A DNA stretch of 64,000 nt from positions 20,933,676 to 20,997,675 of the forward strand of contig CATQJL010000316.1 in NCBI GenBank assembly GCA_958299035.1, read 5' to 3'. Numbering within the stretch: position 1 is the first letter of the stretch; every line of letters starts with the position of its first letter. Below, piece after piece: positions 9,885 through 21,615 of the stretch. The translations under genes and the position numbers were made by a program. Under the pieces are notes generated by a model. It had not been told where the DNA came from, searched no databases, and saw only the letters and a program-made list of their open reading frames with translations. The stretch is from Cylicocyclus nassatus (Eukaryota > Nematoda > Chromadorea > Rhabditida > Strongylidae).

Positions 9885-10625
9885 AGGAGCGAGATGCACA
9901 TGCAGCATGCCAAGTTATGCAATAAACATACTTTCAATAGGAACAGCCGAATCTTGAGATTTTCGATGAACAGAAAGTTGCAAGTGTAGTGTACTTTATT
10001 CCATGTCTGCGGCAGAAACAAGCAGATTAAAGATGAGTGAAATCTTGGGTCGAAATGAAATCTTCAACGAACCCTTGCTCAAGAACTGCGGTACTAGAAA
10101 AACTCATAACTTTCAAAATTCATTTGCCCTTTCAGTAATAGCGTTGGACATAAAAAGATATATCTTCTAGACCTATTTTTTTGCGGGGCGGGAGTGGCTG
10201 CACACGCGCTTTATAAGTTTTTTTTGACAAAATTACTAATGTAGTCAGCGGGTACAAAAGTATAGATGATCGATAGTGGCTAAAGAAACACTCTCTCTGG
10301 CTTTTTTGGTGAGCTTTTACACAGTCATCTAGATTTGAGTCGTTTACAGTAGAGTTGCGTTGAGGCGTTACATTCTCTTGTTCCACTCTTACATAGCAAT
10401 TCAAAAAATCTTCTTCTAGACAGCTTAGGAAGAGAACAAAGCGCAATGTTGTTGTCCGCTTTGTGTTTTACTTTATATTGCCTGATCTTTCAGTGGAGCA
10501 TGTGGACTATACGTGCCCTAGTCAGATAATGCACAACATTCAAATAAAAATCTGCATTTAGAATCTTATGTTCTTGAAAATCAAGCATTGATTTGAGGAA
10601 GTTGCTGAACTTTCTGGAAAAAAGT
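9885..10625. other. No gene recognised
   Basis: No supported exon or repeat boundary is seen. A minus-strand open stretch at 10446-10132 has no recognisable motif. Confidence 0.45.
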
Positions 10626-10715
10626 TTATTGTTTCTGTCGCCAAAGTTGGTAACCGAGAAACGTACAACGTGAAGTTCAAATCTGTGAGCTCACACAAGG
10701 TAGATATGTACGTAG

Positions 10716-10832
10716 AAATACATCATCAATATTCAGGATCATCCACTTTTTGCTCACAAAGTGATGACTGTGAATATCGACATGACAGGCGATTATCCAT
10801 TTCGACCTCCGGACGTTCGTTTTGCTCATTCG
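10716..10832 (+). CDS. Possible exon with E2/RWD-like motif
   Basis: An open segment of 39 codons runs from the AG at 10714-10715 to a good donor (TCG followed by GTAAGC at 10833). Its end encodes TVNIDMTGDYPFRPPDVRF. The pattern of a beta strand followed by DYPF.PP.V.F is typical of ubiquitin-conjugating (E2) folds just before the active-site HPN loop. No HPN/Cys exon was found downstream before the Helitron at 11007, and the upstream frame (about 10620-10710) could not be joined with a reasonable intron. It may be a fragment of an E2-like gene or a pseudogene. The motif alone is weak evidence. Confidence 0.35.
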
Positions 10833-11006
10833 GTAAGCCTCCTCCTTTTTTATTATAAAATACGAAGAAAATAACAAGTTGGGTCTACCATTTGAGCTCG
10901 TACACATTCAAAATGTGGATGGGTTCAAGTTATAATTCCGTTTTGCATAATTTGAACAAAGTCTGGGCTTCAAGCTGTTGTTGTCAGAGTTTTGCTTATA
11001 GTCCGA

Positions 11007-11298
11007 CTAGTTGGCAGACCCGGCTCCGCCCGGGCCTGTCAATAATATATTTGTAATCAGCATGCTCGATTACCCCCTGTGCCAACTCCCAGCCCTGTAG
11101 CTCAAATTTTGCAAAAAATCGATAAAATCGATATCGATCGATAACGAAAAGTAGCCTATGACACGCTCCCTGCCCCGATGTATATGTGTACCAAGTTTGG
11201 TCCAAATCGGTTCAGAAATAAAAGTTTCTATTCCGCACATACGTACACACAGACAGACAGACAGACAGACAGACACACGTTTAGCTTTATGTATAAGA
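11007..11298 (-). mobile_element. Non-autonomous Helitron-like element
   Basis: On the minus strand it starts TCTTATACATAAAGCTAAAC with an A before it and ends in CCGGG...CTAG with a T after it. The interior has the GTCT-rich stretch, the AAACTTGGTACACATATACA-like block and ATCGATTTTATCGATTTTT. The same termini are seen at 32487-33441 and 56786-57061, where insertion between A and T without duplication can be demonstrated. Confidence 0.75.
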
Positions 11299-11611
11299 TT
11301 GTTTGTTGGATTTTTTTAGGCAGGAGCAGGCTTACTAGGCTTAAGGCGCGACACAGATCGCGGGATATCGTTCTAGAGATATGAAGCAAAAAAGATATTG
11401 TTTCTAATTTGTCTTTTTTCCCATTGGCTACTGCTGTAATTACTGTTTGCTTTGGAATATTTCCTTTTTTTGTAACTGTCAAGTCACTGCGAACCCTCGG
11501 GAGTATCAAACAAAAAATAGATGAATACCGTTCCAAGGGAATGGCGTCATCTAGGAACCCTGACCCGGACGGGAGATTGTTACATACCGCCCCAAGATGT
11601 TGCTGCACGTT

Positions 11612-11634
11612 NNNNNNNNNNNNNNNNNNNNNNN
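11612..11634. other. Assembly gap (23 N)
   Basis: A run of 23 N. Open frames drawn across it are meaningless. The sequence just right of it (CCCCGAGTGAGCGTCGCATG) is almost the reverse complement of the sequence just right of the larger gap, at 26239. Confidence 0.95.
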
Positions 11635-13271
11635 CCCCGAGTGAGCGTCGCATGTGTGCAGCGCAGGTATCTATGGGAGGTTGGCCGGGCACACTACACC
11701 TGCTCCCCCCCCCCCTGCCTCATGTAAAATGTGATTACTGTAGTGTGTTTGGTTTATTCCATAGCCGTATTCATTGAAGATCACGCAATAAATTTACTAA
11801 TAAAAGATCGATGATCGATCGCTGATAGAAGTATTTTCAAATTTTTATCAGTGACATACTACATTGAGGTAGAAAAAACAATAAATCAAAGATGATCGAG
11901 ACGTAGATTGCAATTTATTTTTTGGGCACTCGGAAATAATAGCGCGCACGGAGGATTGACGCAACTCTATTTACGAAAGAAATGGTTCGTTGCATCAACT
12001 CTGGCAGACGTTACGTGGCGAAACCCATTCGGCCAAAGTTTGTGGAAAGTCCTCGAAACATGTCATACTTACTATAATTGCTAAAATGCAAATCTAGCCG
12101 TTAAACAATTGTGATCTCGCGTTATCAGAACCTTAGAACTTGTGGGACCGCTAACAATATCAAGTCCGGTGAAAGGTCGTGCCGTTTTTGGACCTCTTCG
12201 CCATTCCTTGGAGTGAAGTAGTTCAACGCCTGAGTTGCTATTTAATGTAAAACTTTATTGTTTTGTCCTCTGAGGTGAAAGTAATTCTCTCTAGTGCTCA
12301 GGCATTAATTTCTTATAGCTTTTACTGTGATTGAATTTCCATTCTCCAAGTCTCTTACTCCATACCTAGGAGATTGACCAGCAGGTAGGGTAGCGCAATT
12401 TTATCACTTTTCCTGCTGGCTTTACGGGATTTTTGCATTTATTTCAAAAGTCATAAGTTTTAAATGGGTATATACGTCCTCACACGATTTTAGAGTTGGG
12501 GATGTTGGCAATTTTGATTGCAAATTCTGCTTGTATTACAAAGAAGAATAAACTATCAGGAATAGGAGAAGGAGTTGCACTAACGTCTTTGTTTACAATC
12601 AGAATCTGCGTTGATTTGGTTGCTTAAAGAACAGAGTGTCAAATCTTCAAAAGCAAGCCAAAGCATGTGAAAAAAAGATTGACTTGCAAAACATCTGCTG
12701 TATCCGCTAACTATCTGGCCTTCTTCGAAACAAAGAAAAGAAATTACCAAAATTAGTCAAATTGGACACGTTGAGAATGATGGTTTGGCGCTTATCTCAG
12801 TGACCATCCAAACGACTTTGGAAACATTGCTGTTTAAAAGAAGCTTTGTTAACTACCTAAACTGCTAATCTATTCTATTGTGATATTCTGCCTACATTAT
12901 CGCTGTTCCTTTTACCTGCTTTATCAGATTTACCAGTCTTAATATTACAGCTGTTACTGTTCGTTATCTGTAATTGTCCGTTGTTAGCAATGTTCCTTTT
13001 TGAATGAATGTTCAACCTAGCATTCTGATTTTCACGCTTTCCACGGATGACTGCTTGCTTTTTTACTACCTTCTTGATGTCAAGAAATCGTGGTCACCAG
13101 CTGGCATGATCGCGAGCGGAATGATGCGCTCACAACGCACCATCAGCGGGACGAGGGTAACAGAGGCAAGGAGAGTGGCAGTAGAATGTAGTAGCAGCGG
13201 TGAAACTCGAGCAGATAACATAAGTCGATGACATTAGTGACACCATCAACAATGGCAGTAGCAGTGATATA
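11635..13271. other. No gene recognised; probable misc-1 intron if contig is reversed
   Basis: No exon, RNA or repeat boundary is supported. If the contig is turned round, this DNA falls between misc-1 exons at 14990 and 27073 and would be intronic. Confidence 0.45.
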
Positions 13272-13946
13272 CAGGGTGTCCCAAAAGTAAGTACACACTT
13301 TTCAATCGTTAATATTTCTCTTCCCATTGTCTCTTTTTCCGCCATTCAAGCACCATTCTGTAGAGGAGGCTTCAACTTAGATTAACAGTATCAAGCGAAT
13401 CACCAATAGCTCTTGATTACTGTAGTATTACTGTAGGAACATCGACAAAGATTTTAGGCCATTGCAAGCCATATTCTGCCTCGCAACAAAACCAAACAAG
13501 CCAAAAACTCTTATACTATGGTAATGGAAGCCGCTGATTTCGAATATGAAATATTCACTTTACTGCGTTGCTTCTTTCCAAAGTTATCTCAGGTAAACCG
13601 TAATAACAGAATTCCCAGTATTTGTCAGAAATAATCACACCGTCAAAAAAGCTTAGAACACTCGTAAAAAGTTGTTAGGTGGAATCAGCGTGCGCGAAAA
13701 CCTAGTACACAATTTTTTAGATTTTTTAGAAAAGATTTTGTTAAATGGTATATTTCACAGTGTTTCCACATGCTGGTAGTTCTTACCGTAATCCTACGTA
13801 GTGATAAGCGATCGGTGATTCGCTCCTTACTGTAAATCTAAGTTGAAGCCTCCTTTATGGAATGGTACTTGAGTGGCGGAAAAAGACCCAATGGGAACAG
13901 AGATATTAACGATTAAAAAGTGTGTACTTACTTTTGGGACACCCTG
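13272..13946. mobile_element. Mariner-type MITE with long inverted repeats
   Basis: The termini are CAGGGTGTCCCAAAAGTAAG and its inverse, flanked by TA on both sides, as for Tc1/mariner elements. The inverted repeats extend about 160 bp inward, with interruptions. There is no transposase frame, so it would need a transposase in trans. Confidence 0.8.
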
Positions 13947-14989
13947 TATGGCAAACTTTCGCTGCCAACTTTCAATTTTCCTCATTTTCTCAAACTAAGA
14001 AGAGGTTTATATGGACAAACTACTATTGAAAAATTTTCCGAATTATCCGCTATTTTTTATAAAAAGTTCATGGAATTCAAGCAAATCAAGCAGCTATTCA
14101 AAAAACCTTGGAAAGTCTTGAGTCATATACCACATGCTTGCAATGTTGAACAAGATATAATGGCGATTTTCTTAAGAGAAATGTCTCTTTAGTGGACTGC
14201 CCGTTCCAGATGAGGAATATGTTGCTAAGTGAGTGGATGCTGATTTCATAGTTGCACTTTCTATCTGTTGAACGCTTTTCTGAAGAATCAGAAACAAAAA
14301 TGCAAATGCAACTACGCTGCATGTGACAGGATTCAAACAGAAAACTTTATGTGCAGTATACGAAGGTACTCGTACTGCATTCTCGCATTATGGTAGCGTT
14401 TATGCAGTGATCCTATACCAAGCTGTGTTAACATGGTTAAGCTTCGAATTCTTCTCAAAAGCATTCTGCAAGTAATGATTGCAATTTTGAAATCAGCATA
14501 ATTGGACAGTTCGTAAAGAGGCAATCCTTATGAAAAAATCTAATGCAAAAATGTATAAGATACCTTTACGATGATGTCCGTGAGACCAGAATATTCGGGA
14601 ACGCCATCAATGGTTTTCATTGCTTGGATTCTGTAATAAAAAACCAGAAAATACCAGAAAATTGTAATAAAAAAACCGGAAAATACCAGAAAATTGATCT
14701 CTATTGGAAGTTACCAATTAGTATAAACACGTTTTTTTTGTGTGTTGAACTTGTTAGATACACAATTTGAATACTACCGTAAAGCAAAAATATTGCGAAC
14801 ATGTTACTTTGTACTTAATTTGCAAACATTCAATTGCTACATTTCAAGCCATTTTAGCAAGGTCTGTCGCTGTATCCAAATTGACAAAGAAAAAGGCGTT
14901 GGCGAATTTCTATGAAGTTTGTTGACGCTACGAAAATGCTGCAGAAACATTTGCTACGCAAGATTGGTTTCAATGTAGTCACCACAAAC
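13947..14989. other. No gene recognised; continuation of misc-1 intron
   Basis: AT-rich DNA without an exon. A short tandem of AAACCAGAAAATACCAG lies near 14640-14695. The next misc-1 exon expected on this strand is not here. It is found at 27073 on the other contig. Confidence 0.5.
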
Positions 14990-15868
14990 CTGGTCTTTAT
15001 AATATCAACTGGCATGGATGCCACCGTAGTCGCAGCTCCAGATATCATAGAGGATAGAAAATGGCAAAAAATCCCTAAATTTGACATCTTGAAAGTGATT
15101 CTTTGCATATAATTTAGTTACCATCTTTAATTTTCTTTGTCTGTAGGATCATCTGCTTAGCCTGAGAGTAGGTTCCCAACTGCGCTGCATTGACTACCAT
15201 TGCACGGAGGATCGTTGGCGAGCAACCCTAAGACTTGCAATAAATGCCGGAAAACACCAATGTTGGCTGTGTACCCGAAACCAAGTCGCTATTCCTTCTT
15301 CTTTTGCTATGCGATACAATGCTTCAATGACGTTTTTATAGTTTCGACGCTGCTCTGGTGGCAAATGTCCATCTCCTATCATTCAAGAGTATCACATTGA
15401 GCAACATCGTTTGGAGGTAGTACCTGTCATCCGAATCAAAGCCACATCTGCCGGAGTTCCCACTAATGCACCACATGCACCAGCAGTCACTCCTAATGCC
15501 GCTTTAGCCGGGAACGACAACGGCTTGTCTTTCCTCAAATTCGCCGTTTTGATTTTTGCACAATCAGCACAACAGAACTTGCTTTGTAAAACTTTCGAGC
15601 ATCCATGTGTATACACCGAGTCTTGTTGTCGTATACGTAGCTTGTCTGAGTAATCCAGCGCTCAGTCCATTATAGAGGCCTAACACACCTTCATTTCTAA
15701 TGACGTGCGTGAAGGCGTGAAAGCTTGTTTTAAACTTCTTTTTTCCTTAAAAGCTGTTGTGAAGTGTTTGTGAAAGCTGGAGAAATTGAGCACAAACCAT
15801 CTTTTCCCGCCAATTGCATACGATTTTTTAAAAGATCGAGAGGTTGTACAACAGCTGCAGCTGTCATC
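14990..15868 (-). CDS. misc-1: Mitochondrial 2-oxoglutarate/malate carrier, exons 2-7 (partial)
   Basis: This is an SLC25A11-type inner-membrane carrier that exchanges 2-oxoglutarate for malate. Exons in transcript order are 15868-15798, 15745-15583, 15533-15424, 15375-15275, 15227-15122 and 15074-14990. Introns are 52, 49, 48, 47 and 47 bp and all phases match. The carrier signatures PLDLLKNR (repeat 1), TPADVALIR (repeat 2) and PVDIIKTR (repeat 3) are present, together with SAGLLRQATYTTTRLG and RAMVVNAAQL blocks characteristic of oxoglutarate carriers. The 49-bp intron (15534-15582) has a GC donor (GCAAGTT). The first coding exon (start to GGTAG region) was not found. The last exon here ends in phase 2, and its continuation lies on the plus strand at 27073-27701, probably because this contig is reversed. 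The family assignment is very secure. Confidence 0.9.
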
Positions 15869-16385
15869 CTAAACTTTGCTGTTATCAAACTGAACTTTTG
15901 CAATCATCAAAGCTTGCAAATAACGGTAGCAAAAACATCATGCTGTCGCTCTTTATACTCAACCTACTTCCTAACTCCTTATTTCTATTTGTGAAGAAAT
16001 GTCTGGCACGCTGGAGCCACATTTTTGCAAAACAGACGCAACCAGAGTGTAGATTCATGTACGCGAATGAATAAATACAGGGAATTTCTAATCACAAATC
16101 ACTAGGATCCACACATTTACAGTTGCAAAAGGGCGGTCTTCAGTATTTGGAATTGTCAATTCAAAAGTTTGCATGCTATTAGAACTATCTAAAGCCACTG
16201 TCTCATCGCACTTCCTATATCGCATTTTTTCGCTACTGTTGCGCGATTTTGGCGGAACTAGTGAGTTACTCCAGAAACACTTAAAATCGTGAACTCCAGC
16301 CCAGTTTTACAGTTGGCGCCAAAAGGAATACTTGCGTAGATAGTCGATTTTCCAGATTTTATCTTAAAATTTTAGGAGAATCTCT
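15869..16385. other. No exon recognised upstream of misc-1 exon 2
   Basis: The missing first coding exon of misc-1 should lie further in this direction (minus-strand upstream), but I see no FAFGG-like segment here. Confidence 0.4.
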
Positions 16386-16960
16386 AAGAGATTATAGTTG
16401 AAACCGATCATTCGTATTCGAGTAATTTATTTGAAATATTTGACTATTCGAATATTCGTATAGTCAAATATTCAAGAAAATCCAGTTACTCGATTATTTG
16501 AATGGTCAAATAAATAAAAAAAGTCTTTATTAGAATAATTCGTTTATTTGACGACTCGGAAAAATAACTCAATCGAACATTCGAAAATTTGATGAATCTT
16601 AAAAGACAATTATTCGAATATTGACATTCGAAAAGTTCTGAGAAACCTTTGTTCGTATATTCAAATGTTCGACTATTGAATAATCGCACACTGCGTGCGA
16701 GTATTCGAACATTGTATTTGAATATTGATGATTCCAGTTATTCGTTTATTCTAATAGTCAAATTTTTGATCAAGTTCGGTCATTCAAATAATCAAAAGTT
16801 TGAATTTTGAAATGTGCACGTACTTAAATATTTGACTTCGAGTAACATAAAAATCAGAAATCGAATGATATTCTTTCATGCGAAAATCTTTCAAAAATCA
16901 ATTATTCAAAATTTATTCGTTAAAAATTTTTATGAATCGATTACTATTTAAATATTCGCT
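16386..16960. repeat. Degenerate TTCGAAT/ATTCGA repeat block
   Basis: About 570 bp of AT-rich sequence is dominated by ATTCGAATATTCG-like words in both orientations. It is related to 2989-3345 but more decayed, and no clear tandem period remains. Confidence 0.6.
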
Positions 16961-17060
16961 CAATCAATGAAGGTTTCCGTTCGTTACCACTATGTGTCAG
17001 ATGTAAGTCATGGTGGGCATTGTCCCTACGGCGATTGTCAAGCCATCAGTGCGTCATTTC

Positions 17061-17957
17061 TGCTTCGCAGAGGCCCGCACTGGCCCTACTATCTATGTGC
17101 CTTACTCATTCTCGTAGAATTGTGATACTGGAACTCACCGCGCTATGCCGACTACCACGAATGAAATGTAAACAACTACTCATTTAAAAAGCTTTTCCAC
17201 GTGAGATCGGTAATTTCGCGTGGATGAAACTTTTCTTAGGAAGACAAACGCAAATTTGAATAGGTTTTTGAATTTGACATGGCTTGGTAGTCGCCGCCAT
17301 AAAGGCAATATTAATCGTGAGCTACATCTCTGTGCGAAAATCTTCTGAAATGCTTGGCTAGAACCTTGGCAAATTGACCATTTACTCAACCAATTCTTTT
17401 TGGCGCCGTTTTCGTTATGTAGTAAACTTTTGACCACCTCTTGGGCTAAATTCCATCGTTTGCACATTTGCTAACCAAACACACCCACGACTTTGCAAAA
17501 AGTGGTGATACGGACCCAATTTTGCGGGACAGAAGCCAGGTGAATCCGTTTGGCGCACAATTTCTGAGGGATCCACTCAACGAATCAACAGTCTGCCCCA
17601 ATCGGGATCAGGCCAAACCGTCGGCTGAATTTGCGCGCTCGCAGCGCTAGGGGATTGCGTTGCATACGCGCGCTGTCGCAGAGAGTGAAGAGATCGAGGA
17701 GAGAGCAGACTAGCTAGCGGCGGATGTGGCGCGAAACCCTCGCGACGCGGACTCCGGCCATGCCGATTTTGGCTTGGTTAGGATTGGTGCAGACTGTACT
17801 CTTGCTTTTGCATGTTAGACTTTCATGAAGGAAGCATGCGCTATGCAAAATTTGAGCTTAGAACACTGGCTGGAACACACTCTACGAATTTCGTAACAGA
17901 CGGACACACACACAGACACACAAAAACAAGTAAACAACCCTTAGCCCGTTATTATAA
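17061..17957 (-). mobile_element. Second copy of hairpin-ended repeat
   Basis: This is an inverted relative of 1418-2112. It has the hairpin end (CAGTGCG ... GCGCACTGG type) at 17061-17105, the shared AAGCTTTTCCACGTGAGATC-like block near 17190, and the GTCT-rich end with TTATAATAACGGGCTAAGG at about 17957. The central part differs from the first copy. A further partial end lies at 18070-18200 in the opposite orientation. Confidence 0.5.
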
Positions 17958-18408
17958 GGTCTTGATAATAAATCCAGCAACTGTAGCAAAATCATTTAAT
18001 CTTTTGGAATAGAGCTTGTCTCCTTCACAGTCAACGATCTTAAATAGCGAAAGCTTCGGAATGAATGCATGTTTACAATTCACTCAAGATGATCGCCATC
18101 GTGCGGTGAGTTTCAAAGTCATAAATATGCGAGCACGAGAAGGCTTGCGTAGAGTAGAACTAGTACCAGTGCAAGCCCCTACAAAGCACAGGTGACGCAC
18201 AGGTACAAATATAAAGCTGAATGTTGGTGTGTTGATTAGTATATTCATCATAGAAACGCTTGTGTACAGAACGATCAATGTTAAACTTTGCATACGTGTG
18301 TTCAACACACCCTATAGCCTACTTTTCGCGGCGAAACCACTCTCTCTAGGTTTTGTCAGGAAAGTGAATTCTGTCAAGTATTATCAAAAAACTTCCAGCT
18401 TTCGCGTA

Positions 18409-18607
18409 AGGCCCCGGACAGACTTCACGCGACTTAATCGTCGCGATCTAATTGCCAAGATTTCCATTCATTTTCATTTCACATTCAAAAATTTCGGGCT
18501 GGAAAAGTATCACAACCGAATGCAAGTTGATCGGCATGGAATGATGTTGTAACAGTTCGTCGCGATTCAGTCGCGACGATCAAATTGCGTGAAGTCTGCC
18601 CGGAGCC
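18409..18607. mobile_element. Foldback MITE, CTTCACGCGA family
   Basis: Inverted ends contain CAGACTTCACGCGACTTAAT and its inverse, with TCGTCGCGA just inside. The same family forms a much better palindrome at 29646-29877. Confidence 0.7.
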
Positions 18608-19313
18608 TAAACAATGGCGGTAGAACCCTATCCATTTTTGAATGAGGGAGACGCGGTAATCTGAGGAGATGCTGTCAGTGTCTACTCTGTGATACGCCAA
18701 AACGAAAGCCGAAATGCAGGTAAGCAGATGCGTTGACCCTTTGTGTTGCGCAGCATTTGTTTTCTGGTGAGCCTCTTAGACCCAGGGTGTGAGCGAACCG
18801 ATTCATGCTAGCTAGTCATAAATAAGCGTCGCAGGGAGCCCCACTCGATGTCCTCGATTCGCTTTAGCTCATTGGCTTCGCTTAGATTTATCAAAAGATT
18901 ACTATATCTTTCCCTAAAACTCGAAAAGAACAAAAACTAAGCATTACAAGAAAACACTCAAAGCAATATACAGGTTTTGCAACAACTATTGTGCTTCCAC
19001 GACGAGTGTGCACGTTTGTGCATTCGCATATAATAAGCTACGGAAGAGTCTCATGTGCATCTAACCTTTGGAATTTTATGTTTTTTTAGCAAGCAAGCGC
19101 TGAGATAAAAGCTCCTTCCATCGAGACACTGCAAACTCAGGCTTCATTTTTACATGGGAGGTATCTCCCAAGAGGCATACGGTCATCTTTTAGCCATTTC
19201 TGTCGGCTTCAAGTGTGATTAAGAAAGATAGAGAATTAAGAACTATAATTGATTTATTTGCGTTGCTGAAGATGATGATTTGAAGACAAACGACGCAACA
19301 AAAAAACTCACCC

Positions 19314-19892
19314 TGCAGAGCCTCCCAGCGCGAATTTAGCAGCTTTTGGAATTCTTTTATCTGTTGCCATTTACTAAATTTCAGAACTCTTTTTGAGCAT
19401 TGATGCGGAGGAGGTGGCATACCAGGCTTGCACTATATAACTTGCGACCACTTGGTAATGAAAATAGATGAGCAAATGAGGTGCACTCCATTATCATGTC
19501 AGTGAAAATGTTTGGCAATTTTGTGATAGCTCGTTCGAACACGTATAGCTATGATAGCTTGTTTCTGAAAGTTCTATAATAATGACATCGGATTCTAATT
19601 ACGGGGCGGCTAGGACTCAACATCCATCTCAACTCGTGAAAGCTAGCTCACAGAAATTGAAAGCGACGCCACAAAAGAAATTTTGTGACCTTGCCTTTGA
19701 TCGCGTTGGCACAGTATCTATCCTTATTTTGCTCAAGTCATGTTGAACCGTTGGCCGCGCTGATGGCACGACGAACACAATTGAATGCACAGCAATAATG
19801 AGCAGATATATAAACAGGAAAAAACGACGGTACATCCTAAACAGCTTTGCCGCCTTAAAAACGAAAAATTTTGCATTCAGATGCTGAGCCAA
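19314..19892 (-). CDS. Possible exons of a type II membrane protein
   Basis: From the ATG at 19892 there is an open segment to a plausible donor (GGCAAG followed by GTCACA at 19690). It encodes a short basic N-terminus, then a hydrophobic stretch with RRFFLFIYLLIIAVHSIVFV, and then a polar region, as in a signal anchor. A second coding-like segment (about 19425-19314) contains KWQQIKEFQKLLNSRWEALQ and ends at a strong donor (GTGAGTTTT). A possible terminal segment with MPLGRYLPCKNEA and a stop lies near 19200-19140, but the phases do not chain. I do not recognise the family, so treat this as a hypothesis. Confidence 0.3.
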
Positions 19893-20014
19893 AGGAATGT
19901 GGTTTGTTGATGTGAATGAAATGCATGGTGTAAACGTTTCAATTAACAGAGTGGGGTTTGATCATAATATTTTGTCACTACTATATTTTTGAAGAGTGGA
20001 CATTTATAGTTATA

Positions 20015-20163
20015 GGCCGTCCGCGCAGGGCGCGGAGAGTGCGCAAAGTGTGTATTGCGCGTCACTCCTCTTTCCCCGTGACTCTCGCCGCCTGTTTTCT
20101 CTGCGCTTCTTCTATCTTCGACGGACGCAACAGAGTTGCTCTCCGCGCGCAGCGCGGACGGCC
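20015..20163. mobile_element. Small GC-rich MITE
   Basis: 149 bp bounded by GGCCGTCCGCGC and its inverse GCGCGGACGGCC. The arms continue into GCGGAGAG/CTCTCCGC. There is no coding potential. Confidence 0.65.
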
Positions 20164-20227
20164 CATAGCGCTACGAAAATAAAATGATTTCTCACAGTTA
20201 AACGCACTCTTTTGAGGCCCACCGTGG

Positions 20228-20427
20228 CCGTATTCATTAACGAACCCAGTGGGTTCCGGTTCCGCAACCCAGTGGATAAGCGAAGAAGTCTCGTTGGGTT
20301 GGATCGATATTCACAAAAACACTACTGGGTTCGCGAACCCACTAGCCTCGTGAATTGAATACCGAACTCGTGGGTTAAGCCTATCCAATGGGTTCCGGAA
20401 CCCACTGACTTCCTTGATGAATGCGGC
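20228..20427. mobile_element. Small MITE with internal GGGTTC repeats
   Basis: The ends GCCGTATTCATTAACGAA and TTGATGAATGCGGC are inverted relatives. The interior contains repeated AACCCAGTGGGTTCCGG-like palindromic words. Confidence 0.6.
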
Positions 20428-20527
20428 TACTGCTCCTTTTTTAAGATTAAGTTTATATTATTTTAAAATGCTATCTTATGCAGTGAATAGGCTACGTTTT
20501 GCCGATGTAGATTTCTGACCGCACCAA

Positions 20528-20960
20528 CTCACACAGCGGATAGGACCCCTCCGCCGGAGAAATGGCAGGGCCGCGGCGTTTCCCCAGCGGTGGGTCTGCC
20601 ACTCGTCCGCCGGAGTCCTCCCATTTCTGCTCCGGAGACCTCCCATTTTCTGTTCCGGAGACCTCCCATTTGTGCTCCGGACCCCTCCGATTTTCTGCGG
20701 CGCGGCTCTTCCAAATCTGGCGGACTCGCGCCGGGCAAATTTCTCCGGCGCGGCCCTGCCAAATCTGGCGTACCTCCGGAGCAGAAATGGCGTACCTTTG
20801 CAGCAGGGCCGGAGAAGCGTCCCACTTGCCTGCCAGTGATGTCACCGCGACCTACAAGAAGGGACCGCCCATTTGCCCCGCTCTCATTGGTCAACTGGGT
20901 CCGGCGCGACTCTGGCAGATTCCGACTGTCCGGCGGAGGGGTCCGGTCGATTGTCTGAGA
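20528..20960. repeat. GC-rich element with TCCGGA repeats and inverted ends
   Basis: A strongly GC-rich island in AT-rich DNA. The outer arms GGACCCCTCCGCCGG (about 20545) and CCGGCGGAGGGGTCC (about 20930) are inverted. Inside, a roughly 27-bp unit of the form CTCCCATTTCTGCTCCGGAG occurs about three times between 20615 and 20685. The overlapping open frames in all phases reflect composition, not genes. Confidence 0.6.
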
Positions 20961-21305
20961 AATGCATGCTCTCCCAGAGCGCTAATGTTCAATTTGATGT
21001 TTCTAGGGCAGACCAAAGAAGTGCGGTTGCATTCAAATTATGGCTAAGCCTCGGAATTGAAAAGTTCAGAAAATGTTATGTAGGATGCATTCCCAGTAAA
21101 GTTATCGAGTCTCGTCATGTATTCCCATTTTCACATCAGTTTCATCCGGTGGATTATTACATGTCGCCAAAAGGAGATGATCCCACGCGGACATCTCCAA
21201 CAGACCACGTAGCCATGCTTATTATAGCAATGCACGTATGTACAGCTGTTCGCGCGGGGTGGAGCCTATCGGCAACATATAATCCCCTACCGTTTCATCT
21301 CTTAA
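20961..21305. other. No gene recognised
   Basis: An open stretch continues from the GC-rich element but shows no motif or splice support. Confidence 0.4.
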
Positions 21306-21611
21306 AGGCAGTGGACAGGCAGAATGGACCCCTGTCAGATTTTGGTAGTTTCGGGAAGTAGACCTCCCAGGTACATCATAGCCCCAAGCCCACCTTCCAA
21401 TTCATGCGCTAAGTCTTGAAAAAAGCGCTTCAAAACTCCACCAGCCCCGCCCACTTCCATTAAGTGGGCGTTATTGGTGGAATTTCGAAGCGCTTTTTCA
21501 GGACTTAGCGCATGAATTGGAAGGTGGGCTTGGGGCTATGATGTACTTGGGGGGTCTACTACCCGAAACTATCAAAATTTGACAGGAGTCCATTCTGCCT
21601 GTCCACTGCCT
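21306..21611. mobile_element. TTAA-flanked foldback element, copy 1
   Basis: 306 bp, almost a perfect palindrome. The ends are AGGCAGTGGACAGGCAGAAT and its inverse, with TTAA directly outside each end (21302-21305 and 21612-21615), which suggests TTAA target duplication as made by piggyBac-type transposases. Other copies lie at 46601-46902 and 50714-51021. Confidence 0.75.
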
Positions 21612-21615
21612 TTAA

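Noticed and set aside
11228..11777. Open frames on both strands across the 23-N gap
   Set aside because: They run through N bases and the end of a Helitron-like element; no motif.
20492..21361. Several overlapping frames of 117-162 codons
   Set aside because: All lie in a GC-rich repeat with few stop codons in any phase; proline/serine-rich artefacts.
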